This document shows, in pieces, positions 1 to 7,354 of a stretch of 64,000 nucleotides of DNA. The translations under genes and the position numbers were made by a program. A model generated the notes under the pieces. That model did not search any database and was not told the DNA's origin. It saw nothing but the letters and a program-made list of their open reading frames with translations. The stretch is from contig NZ_CWKH01000001.1 in assembly GCF_001245615.1 (NCBI RefSeq), positions 868,001 through 932,000 of the forward strand, read 5' to 3'. Within the stretch, counting starts at the first letter, position 1. The number at the start of each line of letters is the position of its first letter. The stretch is from Mycolicibacterium neworleansense. GTDB taxonomy: Bacteria > Actinomycetota > Actinomycetes > Mycobacteriales > Mycobacteriaceae.

Positions 1-1556
1 CAGAGCCGGGCCACCGGGCCCGCGCCCAGCTGCGCACCCTGCTGGAACGCCGATCGGAACATCGCGAAGTTCAGTGAAATCCGGCTGACCCCAATGCCTT
101 CGGACTGCATGCACAGTTCGCTGACCATCAGCTCGATGGTGCCGTTGGGGGATTGCGGGGAGCGTCGCATGACGTCGAGCGAGACGCCGTTGGTGCCCCA
201 CGGCACCAGCGACAGCAACGCCACCACCTCAGGCTCTGAGGCGTCTTTACGCTGCTGGATCGCCTCGACGAGCAGGCAGTCACCGTCGGCCGGATCGCCG
301 AGCCGGCCCAGCGCCATCGAGAAGCCGCGTTCGGTTTCGGTGTCCCGCCAGGCGTCGGCACGCTGGATCACCTCGGCCATCTCGGCCGGCTCCAGCTCGC
401 GGTGGCGCCGGATACGCACCGACGTCCCAGCGCGCCGGGCCCGGGTGACGGCCTGACGCACCGCCCGCATGTCGGGTCCGGACAGCCGGAAGTTCTCCGG
501 ATGCAGGATGGCCTCGTCGCCGAGTTGCAGCGCGTTGAGCCCGGCCGCCCGGAACGCCTCGGCCGCCGCCGAACTGGCGCCCATCACGCCCGGGGCCCAG
601 CCGTAGGTCTGGCACAACTGCAACCAGGCCGCGATCGCCTGCGGCCAGGCCTTGGGATCGCCGACCGGATCACCACCGGCCAGACACACGCCCACCTCCA
701 CGCGGTAGGCGATCGCGGCCCGGCCGTTGGGTGCGAACACCACGGACTTGTCGCGACGGGTGGCGAAATATCCCAGTGAGTCGTTCTTGCCATAGACCTC
801 CAACAGACCCCGGATCGCCGACTCGTCCTCACCGGTCAGCGCGTTGGAGGCGCGTTGCGACTGGAACAACACGATCGCGGCCGCCATCAGGGCCAGTGCG
901 CCGAACAAGCCGAAGATCGCGTTGAGGAACGGATGCGAATAGCCCTCGAACACCTCGGTCGGAACGGTGGCGAATCCGCTGACCCGGTTGACCGCGTACA
1001 GCAGCCGCCACTCCGGGTCCAGGGTGCCGGGGAACAACTCCAGCAGCGCCCACGCGGCCAGGATGCCGATCGCCATGCCGGCGACCAGCACGACGGCCGA
1101 TTTGAGCAGGGCGCCGCGGCGCACCTTGGCCCAGAACTGGTTGCGTGCCAGCACCAGACAGACGATGGCGGTCACATGGAAGACCAGGCCGATTACCTCA
1201 CCCACGTCCTCGGCGAGCGGGTCGCCGCCCGTGACGAGATCGCCGAGGTTCCAGCCGACGGCGCCCACCATGTAGAGCACCAGGATCCACCAGGCGATCC
1301 GCTTCCGCGCGGCAAGCGCCGCGGCCAGCAGCGCCAGCACAAACGCCCACGCGAAACTCGTGTCGGGGAAGTTGAAGATGTAGTCGTTGACGAATTCTCG
1401 CGGGACCTGGATCAACCAGCGCACCGTTTGAGACACGCTGGCGATCAGCGACAGGGTGGCGATGACCCCGACGGTCCAGCCGGCTGCAGCGGGAACCCAG
1501 GAGAACCTCGACGCGGGCTGGACCCCGGCGCGGTGGCCGCGGCTGATAACGGTCAT
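1..1556 (-). CDS. lysX: LysX, lysylphosphatidylglycerol synthase / lysyl-tRNA synthetase, 5' part only
   Basis: Two-domain enzyme that charges lysine onto tRNA and transfers it to phosphatidylglycerol in the membrane, protecting the envelope against cationic peptides (family knowledge). Only the first 518 codons are present; the gene runs off the left edge, so the C-terminal LysRS domain is not visible. Seen: about six hydrophobic segments (near residues 24-42, 66-82, 87-105, 119-137, 152-172, 210-232), then the MprF-type synthase region from about residue 240 (motif [13 protein letters not shown] near 258-270). The start is the ATG at 1556, with a TATTCT -10-like hexamer (1565-1570) 8 nt upstream, so the mRNA may be leaderless or nearly so. 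An 11-bp inverted repeat lies just upstream. Position next to infC matches other mycobacteria. Confidence 0.9.
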   Translation of the reverse strand, partial: MTVISRGHRAGVQPASRFSWVPAAAGWTVGVIATLSLIASVSQTVRWLIQVPREFVNDYIFNFPDTSFAWAFVLALLAAALAARKRIAWWILVLYMVGAVGWNLGDLVTGGDPLAEDVGEVIGLVFHVTAIVCLVLARNQFWAKVRRGALLKSAVVLVAGMAIGILAAWALLELFPGTLDPEWRLLYAVNRVSGFATVPTEVFEGYSHPFLNAIFGLFGALALMAAAIVLFQSQRASNALTGEDESAIRGLLEVYGKNDSLGYFATRRDKSVVFAPNGRAAIAYRVEVGVCLAGGDPVGDPKAWPQAIAAWLQLCQTYGWAPGVMGASSAAAEAFRAAGLNALQLGDEAILHPENFRLSGPDMRAVRQAVTRARRAGTSVRIRRHRELEPAEMAEVIQRADAWRDTETERGFSMALGRLGDPADGDCLLVEAIQQRKDASEPEVVALLSLVPWGTNGVSLDVMRRSPQSPNGTIELMVSELCMQSEGIGVSRISLNFAMFRSAFQQGAQLGAGPVARL

Positions 1557-1571
1557 ACGCCCGGAGAATAG

Positions 1572-1600
1572 GCGCTCAACCCGTCAATTGGGTTGAGCGC
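1572..1600. promoter_or_regulatory. 11-bp inverted repeat between the DUF1844 gene and lysX
   Basis: Perfect inverted repeat GCGCTCAACCC (1572-1582), 7-nt loop, GGGTTGAGCGC (1590-1600). It lies 25 nt after the DUF1844 stop and immediately before the putative lysX -10. No U-run follows on either strand. It could be a U-less terminator for the DUF1844 gene or an operator over the -35 region of lysX; the sequence alone does not decide. Confidence 0.55.
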
Positions 1601-1624
1601 GCGCACAGACTTCGCCGCGGCCGG

Positions 1625-1984
1625 CTACCAGACCGGGCCGGTGTACTTCTCGCCTGGGCCTTTGCCCGGTTCGTCGGGATGCGCACTGGCTTCGCGGAAC
1701 GCCAGTTGCAGGCTCTTGAGCCCGTCGCGCACCGGACCCGCGTGCGGTCCCAGGTACTCGGCCGATGCGGTCACGAGACCGGCGAGTGCGGTGATGATCC
1801 GGCGAGCCTCGTCAAGATCGCGGTGCGGGCTGTCCTCGGGATCCTCGGCAGAAAGTCCGATCTTCTCGGCCGCGGCGCTCATCAACATCAGCGCCGCCCG
1901 GGTGATCACCTCCACGGCGGGGATGTCGGCCAGCTCCCGCACCTGCGGCGTCGCGCTGTCGGGCGTTTCGGTCGGATCGGTCAT
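1625..1984 (-). CDS. DUF1844 domain protein
   Basis: A 119-residue acidic, cytosolic protein of the DUF1844 family, function unknown. The core (about residues 15-85) is predicted helical, with the family's central ALMLMSAAAEKIGL segment; the C-terminal tail is Pro/Gly-rich. It is divergent from infC. Its ATG is preceded at 7 nt by CAGTCT (1992-1997), which overlaps the infC -10 on the other strand, so the two genes appear to share a compact bidirectional promoter. No signal peptide or membrane segment. Confidence 0.85.
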   Translation of the reverse strand: MTDPTETPDSATPQVRELADIPAVEVITRAALMLMSAAAEKIGLSAEDPEDSPHRDLDEARRIITALAGLVTASAEYLGPHAGPVRDGLKSLQLAFREASAHPDEPGKGPGEKYTGPVW

Positions 1985-1987
1985 GCC

Positions 1988-1997
1988 TGCTAGACTG
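1988..1997. promoter_or_regulatory. Overlapping divergent -10 elements (infC and DUF1844 gene)
   Basis: Plus strand: extended -10 TGC-TAGACT (TGn 1988-1990, TAGACT 1991-1996), predicting an infC transcript starting near 2003. Minus strand: CAGTCT (1997-1992) 7 nt before the DUF1844 ATG. The two hexamers share five base pairs, so the promoters should exclude each other. No good -35 is visible for either. Confidence 0.5.
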
Positions 1998-2002
1998 TCA
2001 TG

Positions 2003-2247
2003 CGCGACCGTCCCGGCTCACGTCAGGGACAGCAAGTGGAGTCCCACTCCCACCGTTGACCACAAGGTACAACGGTCCGGTCGCCGGTGTCCTCGGACGC
2101 CGGTTCTGTGCTCCAGAACTGGACGTACAGGCGGCGCAAGCCGTGATCGGTCGGCATTGGGCCCTGCTTTGAGCAGGGCTTTTCTGTTCTTCGGGGCAGA
2201 AGTGCAGATGGGTGGGTCTCCTCGGCAGACCCAACATAGGAGGCCCC
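2003..2247 (+). promoter_or_regulatory. infC leader with attenuator-like terminator
   Basis: About 245 nt of leader. It contains a GC hairpin 2084-2103 (CCGGTGTC / GACGCCGG, CTCG tetraloop), then a textbook intrinsic terminator: GCCCTGCT (2161-2168), 3-nt loop, AGCAGGGC (2172-2179), U-rich tail 2180-2191. The U-tail can also pair with CAGAAG (2197-2202) in a competing weak stem. A third hairpin, GGGTCT / AGACCC (2214-2219, 2227-2232), ends 5 nt before the Shine-Dalgarno AGGAGG (2238-2243). The terminator lies inside the transcript of an essential ribosomal operon, so conditional read-through (attenuation, for example by L20 or IF3) is inferred. A second promoter downstream of it cannot be excluded. 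Confidence 0.6.
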
Positions 2248-2847
2248 ATCAGCACTGAGACCCGCGTCAACGAGCGCATTCGTGTACCAGAAGTCCGCCT
2301 GATCGGACCAGGTGGCGAGCAGGTAGGCATTGTGCGCATCGAAGACGCCCTCCGCGTCGCCGCGGATGCCGATCTCGACCTTGTCGAAGTTGCGCCAGGC
2401 GCCAAGCCGCCGGTTTGCAAAATCATGGACTACGGCAAGTTCAAGTACGAGACGGCACTCAAGGAGCGCGAGTCTCGCAAGAACCAGCAGCAGACCGTCG
2501 TCAAGGAACAGAAGCTGCGTCCCAAGATCGACGATCACGACTACGAGACGAAGAAGGGCCATGTGGTCCGCTTCCTCGAAGCCGGGTCCAAGGTCAAGGT
2601 GACCATCATGTTCCGCGGACGCGAGCAGTCCCGGCCCGAACTCGGGTACCGGTTGTTGCAGCGGTTGGGCGCAGATGTGGCCGAGTACGGCTTCGTCGAG
2701 ACCTCAGCCAAGCAGGACGGCCGCAACATGACGATGGTGCTGGCACCGCACCGCGGCGCGAAGACTCGCGCCAAGGCAGCGGAGCAGGCCGAGCGCCCGG
2801 GCGGGCAGCAGGCCGCACCAGAAGAACCAGACGTCACGCAGAACTAG
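2248..2847 (+). CDS. infC: Translation initiation factor IF-3
   Basis: IF-3 binds the 30S subunit and checks the initiator tRNA and start codon. The 199-residue reading has the IF3-N region ([14 protein letters not shown]) and the IF3-C region ([17 protein letters not shown], then VTIMFRGRE), with an Ala/Pro/Glu tail. The start is assigned to ATC at 2248: AGGAGG lies at 2238-2243, 4 nt upstream, and the reading then begins [10 protein letters not shown] as in other mycobacterial IF-3 proteins. The nearest in-frame alternative, GTG at 2212, sits inside a leader hairpin with no Shine-Dalgarno. A non-AUG start fits IF-3 autoregulation, known for the AUU start of E. coli infC. First gene of infC-rpmI-rplT-tsnR. 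Confidence 0.93.
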   Translation: MSTETRVNERIRVPEVRLIGPGGEQVGIVRIEDALRVAADADLDLVEVAPGAKPPVCKIMDYGKFKYETALKERESRKNQQQTVVKEQKLRPKIDDHDYETKKGHVVRFLEAGSKVKVTIMFRGREQSRPELGYRLLQRLGADVAEYGFVETSAKQDGRNMTMVLAPHRGAKTRAKAAEQAERPGGQQAAPEEPDVTQN

Positions 2848-2870
2848 CTTCAACACAGAACTGAGGATTC

Positions 2871-3065
2871 ATGCCCAAGGCGAAGACCCACAGCGGAGCA
2901 TCCAAGCGCTTCCGCAAGACCGGGACCGGCAAGATCGTGCGTCAGAAGGCCGGCCGCCGCCACCTGCTGGAGCACAAGGCCACCAAGCGCACCCGCCGGC
3001 TTGACGGCCGCACCGTGGTCGCAGCCAACGACACCAAGCGTGTCAACAAGTTGCTCAACGGCTAG
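2871..3065 (+). CDS. rpmI: 50S ribosomal protein L35
   Basis: A 64-residue, strongly basic protein of usual L35 length, starting [20 protein letters not shown] and containing the family segment [15 protein letters not shown]. It binds 23S rRNA in the large subunit. It lies 23 nt after infC and 40 nt before rplT, the conserved IF3-L35-L20 order. A GAGG Shine-Dalgarno precedes the ATG. Confidence 0.97.
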   Translation: MPKAKTHSGASKRFRKTGTGKIVRQKAGRRHLLEHKATKRTRRLDGRTVVAANDTKRVNKLLNG

Positions 3066-3105
3066 ACCTGCCGCTCCCCGTACCGAACGAGAATAGGAAC
3101 ATCCC

Positions 3106-3504
3106 ATGGCACGCGTGAAGCGCGCACTCAACGCCCAGAAGAAGCGGCGGACCGTACTCAAGGCCTCGAAGGGTTACCGGGGCCAGCGGTCCCGCCTGTA
3201 CCGCAAGGCCAAGGAACAGCAGCTGCATTCGCTGACCTACGCCTACCGCGACCGTCGCGCCCGCAAGGGTGAGTTCCGCAAGCTGTGGATCTCGCGTATC
3301 AACGCCGCGGCCCGCGCCAACGACATCACCTACAACCGCCTGATCCAGGGCCTCAAGGCCGCTGGTGTCGAGGTGGACCGCAAGAACCTGGCCGAGATCG
3401 CCGTGAGCGACGCCGCCGCGTTCACCGCGCTGGTCGAGGTCGCCAAGGCCGCTCTGCCCAGCGATGTGAATGCGCCGTCAACGTCCTCTGACGAGGCCGC
3501 CTGA
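3106..3504 (+). CDS. rplT: 50S ribosomal protein L20
   Basis: A 132-residue L20, an early assembly protein of the 50S subunit; in Firmicutes it also represses its own operon by binding the leader. Family sequence is seen throughout: [49 protein letters not shown], then the globular [23 protein letters not shown]. The last 15 residues (Ser/Thr/Ala/Glu) exceed the usual length. The stop TGA (3502-3504) overlaps a possible CTG start for tsnR. Confidence 0.97.
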   Translation: MARVKRALNAQKKRRTVLKASKGYRGQRSRLYRKAKEQQLHSLTYAYRDRRARKGEFRKLWISRINAAARANDITYNRLIQGLKAAGVEVDRKNLAEIAVSDAAAFTALVEVAKAALPSDVNAPSTSSDEAA

Positions 3505-3527
3505 CGCTCACCGAGCGTTCTGCCCGG

Positions 3528-4271
3528 GTGGCCGCTGCGGTCAAACTGCAGCGCCACATCGGGCGCCGCCGCGCCGCACGCTTCCTTGCCGAGGGTCCCA
3601 ACCTCGTCGAGGCCGCGTTGCGGCGCGGACTCGTTTCCGAGGTGTTCGTGACCGAGGCCGCGCTCGACCGCTTCGGTGAGCTGCTCGCCGACGCGCCGGT
3701 GCAACTGGTCACCGAACGCGCGGCAAAAGCGTTGTCGGACACCGTCACCCCGGTAGGCCTCGTCGCGGTGTGCCGGCTGCCGGAGGTCTCCCTCGATGAG
3801 GTGCTGGCCGGCGCACCCCGGTTGATCGCGGTGCCCGTGCAGATCTCGGAGCCGGGCAACGCCGGCACGCTGATCCGGACCGCCGACGCGATGGGTGCCG
3901 ACGCGGTGGTGCTCGCCGGCCACAGCGTGGACCCGTACAACAGCAAGTGCCTGCGGTCCTCGGCCGGCAGCATCTTCTCGCTGCCGGTGATCAGCGAGCC
4001 CGACGCGGCCGCCGTCGTGGCACGGCTGCAGGCGGCCGGGCTGCAGGTGCTGGCGACCACTATCGACGGCGAGGTCAGCCTCGACCATGTAGACCTCGCC
4101 GGACCCACGGCCTGGCTGTTCGGGCCCGAAGCCCACGGCCTGCCAACCGAATTGGCCGCGGCGGCCGATCACCGCGTGCACATTCCGATGCCCGGCCGAT
4201 CCGAAAGCCTCAACGTCGCCTCGGCGGCGTCGATCTGTCTGTATCAGAGCGCCCGCGCGCACCGTCTCTAG
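3528..4271 (+). CDS. tsnR: TrmH/SpoU-family rRNA methyltransferase (TsnR)
   Basis: SPOUT-class RNA 2'-O-ribose methyltransferase, probably acting on 23S rRNA. Numbered from GTG 3528 (247 aa), the three SpoU motifs are complete: PGNAGTLIRTADAMGAD (109-125), LFGPEAHGL (197-205) and PMPGRSESLNVASAAS (220-235). The N-terminal RNA-binding region is present. The start is uncertain: the frame is open upstream and encodes LTERSAR, which I recall as the N terminus of the M. tuberculosis homologue. The only codon there able to initiate is CTG at 3501, overlapping the rplT stop as CTGA. Co-transcribed with L20, which fits a ribosome-modifying role. Confidence 0.9.
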   Translation: MAAAVKLQRHIGRRRAARFLAEGPNLVEAALRRGLVSEVFVTEAALDRFGELLADAPVQLVTERAAKALSDTVTPVGLVAVCRLPEVSLDEVLAGAPRLIAVPVQISEPGNAGTLIRTADAMGADAVVLAGHSVDPYNSKCLRSSAGSIFSLPVISEPDAAAVVARLQAAGLQVLATTIDGEVSLDHVDLAGPTAWLFGPEAHGLPTELAAAADHRVHIPMPGRSESLNVASAASICLYQSARAHRL

Positions 4272-4367
4272 CGCGAGCAGACAAAAAGCCCCAAGACTTC
4301 GGCGTGTCGGGTACATCTGCGTCTGCTCGCGCCGGCAAGCGGCGATCATGGGCGTCGGAGGTGGGCC

Positions 4368-4844
4368 ATGTGCCAATACTGCGGATGCCGGGACATGCCG
4401 CTGATACGGGACTACATCGCAGAGCATGAGCGGGCGGTCGATCACGGCCGCGAAGCGGTGCGCGCCCTGGACCGAGGTGAGCTGGACGTCGCCCGGCAGC
4501 GGCTGGCGGCGATGTTCGAGGAGCTGCGTTCCCATTGGCAGGGTGAGGAGAACGGGCTGTTCGCGGTGATGCATCGTGAGGAGCTGTACGCCGAGCACAT
4601 CGACCCGTTGGTGGCAGAGCACCGGGAGCTGGCGGCGTTCCTCGAAGTCGTCGACCTGTCCGATCCGGAGGATCAGAAACGGGTGCGCGCGGAGGTCGAG
4701 GAACTGTACGTCCACATCGCCAAGGAAGAGGACGGACTGTTCCCGGCCTCGCTCACCGCGCTCGACGGCGTCGACTGGGATGCCGCGATGGCCGGGTGGC
4801 GCGAGGCGCACCCGGGTCGCGAAATGATCCAGGGCCGGGGCTAG
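4368..4844 (+). CDS. Hemerythrin-like (HHE) protein
   Basis: A 158-residue four-helix, di-iron-type hemerythrin domain protein. Candidate metal ligands: the His of the YIAEHERAVDHG helix, HWQGEENGLF, LVAEHREL and LYVHIAKEEDGLFP. The N terminus MCQYCGCR carries three cysteines, which could bind metal or respond to redox. Such proteins bind O2, NO or iron, or act in peroxide/NO protection; the role here is unknown. A GGAGGTGGG Shine-Dalgarno precedes the ATG. Its stop and that of the convergent acyl-CoA dehydrogenase share the four bases CTAG (4841-4844). Confidence 0.88.
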   Translation: MCQYCGCRDMPLIRDYIAEHERAVDHGREAVRALDRGELDVARQRLAAMFEELRSHWQGEENGLFAVMHREELYAEHIDPLVAEHRELAAFLEVVDLSDPEDQKRVRAEVEELYVHIAKEEDGLFPASLTALDGVDWDAAMAGWREAHPGREMIQGRG

Positions 4845-6079
4845 CTGAGCAAACCCCGTGCCACGTGGGTGATCTGCACCTCGTTGCTGCCGGCGTAGAT
4901 CATCAACGACTTGGCATCGCGGGCCAACTGCTCCACCCGGTACTCGGTCATGTAGCCGTTGCCGCCGAACAGCTGGACTGCCTCCATCGCGACGTCGGTG
5001 GCGGCCTGCGAGCAGTACCACTTGATCGCCGAGGCCTCGGCCAGCGAGATCGGCACGCCCTTCTCTGCGGATTCGATGACGCGGAACAGCATGTTGCGCA
5101 CGTTCATCCGGGCCACTTCCATGTTGGCCAGCTTGAGCTGGATCAGCTGGAACTGGCTGATCTCCTGGCCCCACAGGGTGCGGGTCTTGGCGTAGTCGAC
5201 GCTCAACCGCAGGCATTCCTCGATGACGCCCAGGGCCATCGCTGCCACCCCGATGCGTTCGGCCGAGAAGTTCGACCGGGCGCTGGCGCGGCCCTCGTCG
5301 GCGCCGTCGTCGGATCCCTCGGTCTCGCCGAGCAGCCGGTCGCGGCCCAGCCGGACGTTGTTGAAGAACAGCTCGCCGGTGCGCGATGAGTGAATGCCCA
5401 TCTTGCGGAACGGCTTCGACTGCACGAAGCCCTCCATGCCGCGGTCGAGGACGAAGGTCAGAACCTTCCGGTTGCGCTTGTCCGCACCATCACCTTCGTC
5501 GAGCTTGGCGTAGACGACCACCACATCGGCGTCGGGGCCGTTGGTGATGAAGGTCTTCTGGCCGTTGAGGATGTAATCGTCGCCGTCACGAGTGACGTAG
5601 GACTTCATGCCGCCGAACGCGTCGGAGCCCGAATCGGGTTCGGTGATCGCCCAGGCGCCGATCTTCTCGTAGGTCACCAGCCCGGGCAGCCACCGTTCCT
5701 GCTGGGCCAGGGTGCCTCGGCTCTGAATCGTCGACACGGTCAGGCCCAGGCTGACGCCGAGGCCGGTGACCAGGCCCATCGACACCCGGCACAGTTCGCT
5801 GATCAGGACGAAGCCCATACCCGGCGAGCCGCTGCCGCCGAACATGCCGCCGCGTGCACCCGAGGGCTTGGTGTCGCCGCTGCGCAGCTTCTCCAGCCGC
5901 TTGTCCAGCGACTCCTTGGCAAGGGCGTCGATGCCGAACGTGGCGAACAGCTTTCGCACGATCGGGTACGGCTCCATGTCGCCGCTCTCGAGCTCGTCGA
6001 GGTGCGGGCGAATCTCCTTGTCCACGAACTCACGAACCGCGTCACGCACGGCGATGTCGACATCAGACCAATCAAGCAT
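4841..6079 (-). CDS. Acyl-CoA dehydrogenase (FadE type)
   Basis: FAD-dependent acyl-CoA dehydrogenase of 412 residues. Seen: FAD/substrate motif WAITEPDSGSDA (143-154), NGQKTFITNG (172-181) and C-terminal QLFGGNGYMTEY (369-380). The usual catalytic Glu of the IYEGTSEIQ motif is Ala396 (MIYAGSNEVQ). A Glu is instead found in helix G (NFSAERIG, Glu274), the catalytic position of isovaleryl-CoA and long-chain dehydrogenases, so the enzyme is probably active with branched or long acyl-CoAs. A Gly-rich insertion (about 72-90) is unusual. A TAAGCT hexamer (6086-6091) stands 6 nt before the ATG, predicting a leaderless mRNA. Substrate not known. Confidence 0.92.
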   Translation of the reverse strand: MLDWSDVDIAVRDAVREFVDKEIRPHLDELESGDMEPYPIVRKLFATFGIDALAKESLDKRLEKLRSGDTKPSGARGGMFGGSGSPGMGFVLISELCRVSMGLVTGLGVSLGLTVSTIQSRGTLAQQERWLPGLVTYEKIGAWAITEPDSGSDAFGGMKSYVTRDGDDYILNGQKTFITNGPDADVVVVYAKLDEGDGADKRNRKVLTFVLDRGMEGFVQSKPFRKMGIHSSRTGELFFNNVRLGRDRLLGETEGSDDGADEGRASARSNFSAERIGVAAMALGVIEECLRLSVDYAKTRTLWGQEISQFQLIQLKLANMEVARMNVRNMLFRVIESAEKGVPISLAEASAIKWYCSQAATDVAMEAVQLFGGNGYMTEYRVEQLARDAKSLMIYAGSNEVQITHVARGLLS

Positions 6080-6107
6080 TCCGACAGCTTAGACAGGTGT
6101 CAAAAAG

Positions 6108-7127
6108 TCAGGCCGCGGGGCGGCGGGCGGGGCGCAGCGCCGGCAGCGAGAACGTGGTGTGGACCAGCGCTCCGGCCCGGTCCAGCAGGGTCTTGCGCCG
6201 CGGCAGGTAATGCATCGGCAGGCCTCTGCGGTCGCGGGGCGGGTCCATGAAGCTCGGCGCTTCCACCAACGGTCCGTCGGCCGGTAGCTTCCCGGCCGCG
6301 CGGCGGTACGCCGACATGGCACGCGGGTGCAGCCTGATCTCGTCGGGGACGGCGACGAACGCCAACTCGACCATCTTGCCGAAGATCCGCAGCAACACTT
6401 CGTCACCGGGGGTCCAGCGCATTCCGGCCTTCTCGCGCACCGCCGGGTCGAAAACGCCCGCCGCGATCCAGCGCTGTGCTCCGACAAGAGGTTTGAACAG
6501 CTGGTCCCACACCGGCGTGGGCATCAGCACGAACCACGGCTTCGGGATCCGGATGGTGAAGATGTCGAGGGTGGCCCGGTTGATCTCCAGCTCGTCGCGG
6601 CACTTGGCGTCCCAGTACTCCTGAAACTCCTCCCAGGTGCTGGGAACCGGCCGCATGCTCATGCCGTACATGCGGTACCACTGCACGTGCTCGTCGAACA
6701 GCTGGCGCTTCTCGGCCTCGGTGAGCCCGCCGCAGAAATACTCCGCGGTCTTGATGATGAGCATGAAGAACGTGGCGTGCGCCCAGTAGAACGTCTCCGG
6801 GTTCAGCGCGTGGTAGCGCCGCCCCTGGCCGTCGACGCCCTTGATCGTGGTGTGGAACCCCTTGATCTGCGCGCCGGTATCCGCCGCGCGGTCGCCGTCG
6901 TAAACCACGCCCATGATCGGGTACACCGACCGGGCCACCCGCTGAAGGGGTTCGCGCAGCAGGATCGAATGTTCCTCGACGCCGGCGCCGAGTTCGGGAT
7001 ACATGTTCTGGATCGCGCCGATCCACACGCCCAATATCCCGGTGCGCAGATCGCCGAAGTATTTCCAGGTGAGCGAATCCGGGCCGAGTGGATCGTGCTT
7101 GCTGCCGGTGGCGACTCGTGTGGTCAT
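6108..7127 (-). CDS. Oxygenase MpaB / DUF2236 family protein
   Basis: A 339-residue DUF2236 protein (MpaB and latex-clearing oxygenase superfamily). Members are haem b proteins or predicted oxygenases; the substrate here is unknown. Family features seen: the N-terminal TWKYFGDLRTGILG, RVARSVYPIMGVVYDGD and HTTIKGVDGQGRRYHAL stretches, then YWAHATFFMLIIKTAEYF with a conserved His likely to bind haem. No signal peptide. It matches the position of M. tuberculosis Rv1645c (recall). A GAGGA Shine-Dalgarno precedes the ATG. A 16-bp operator-like palindrome lies 56 bp upstream. The downstream acyl-CoA dehydrogenase is on the same strand, 28 bp away, but has its own predicted promoter. Confidence 0.88.
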   Translation of the reverse strand: MTTRVATGSKHDPLGPDSLTWKYFGDLRTGILGVWIGAIQNMYPELGAGVEEHSILLREPLQRVARSVYPIMGVVYDGDRAADTGAQIKGFHTTIKGVDGQGRRYHALNPETFYWAHATFFMLIIKTAEYFCGGLTEAEKRQLFDEHVQWYRMYGMSMRPVPSTWEEFQEYWDAKCRDELEINRATLDIFTIRIPKPWFVLMPTPVWDQLFKPLVGAQRWIAAGVFDPAVREKAGMRWTPGDEVLLRIFGKMVELAFVAVPDEIRLHPRAMSAYRRAAGKLPADGPLVEAPSFMDPPRDRRGLPMHYLPRRKTLLDRAGALVHTTFSLPALRPARRPAA

Positions 7128-7182
7128 CGCGTCCTCGTTGACTCGTCATGACATGGATCACAGCTGACCCAACGATAGTAGT

Positions 7183-7198
7183 GACAACGCATGTTGTC
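7183..7198. promoter_or_regulatory. Operator-like palindrome upstream of the MpaB-family gene
   Basis: GACAAC (7183-7188), 4-nt spacer GCAT, GTTGTC (7193-7198): perfect 6-bp arms with TetR-operator geometry, 56 bp upstream of the minus-strand MpaB-family ATG. No TetR gene is adjacent, so the regulator would be encoded elsewhere. The AT-rich TAGTAG to its left may be part of the promoter. Confidence 0.45.
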
Positions 7199-7309
7199 TA
7201 CGACGCCACGGCGCGGCGTCGCGCACTGTTATTGGGTGGCTACCGTCGCGCCACAGCGTCGTGACCAGCCTGGTTTGCCGACGTCGGGAGAGTGTGGGCA
7301 AACCCGCAC

Positions 7310-7354
7310 GTGGCGTGATTGCCGCCCGGTCCGCACGCCACTTAGTCTTGCGCT
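7310..7354 (+). promoter_or_regulatory. Adenylate cyclase gene promoter with inverted repeat
   Basis: TTGCCG (7319-7324), 18-nt spacer, TAGTCT (7343-7348), then 6 nt to the GTG at 7355: a predicted leaderless start. An 8-bp inverted repeat GTGGCGTG (7310-7317) / CACGCCAC (7334-7341) brackets the -35 region and ends one base before the -10, so a bound protein there would block the promoter. A second small hairpin (7292-7298 / 7303-7309) precedes it. Confidence 0.5.

Noticed and set aside
3330..5216. 628-codon minus-strand frame opposite rplT-tsnR-hemerythrin
   Set aside because: Covers three identified genes and has no recognisable motif.
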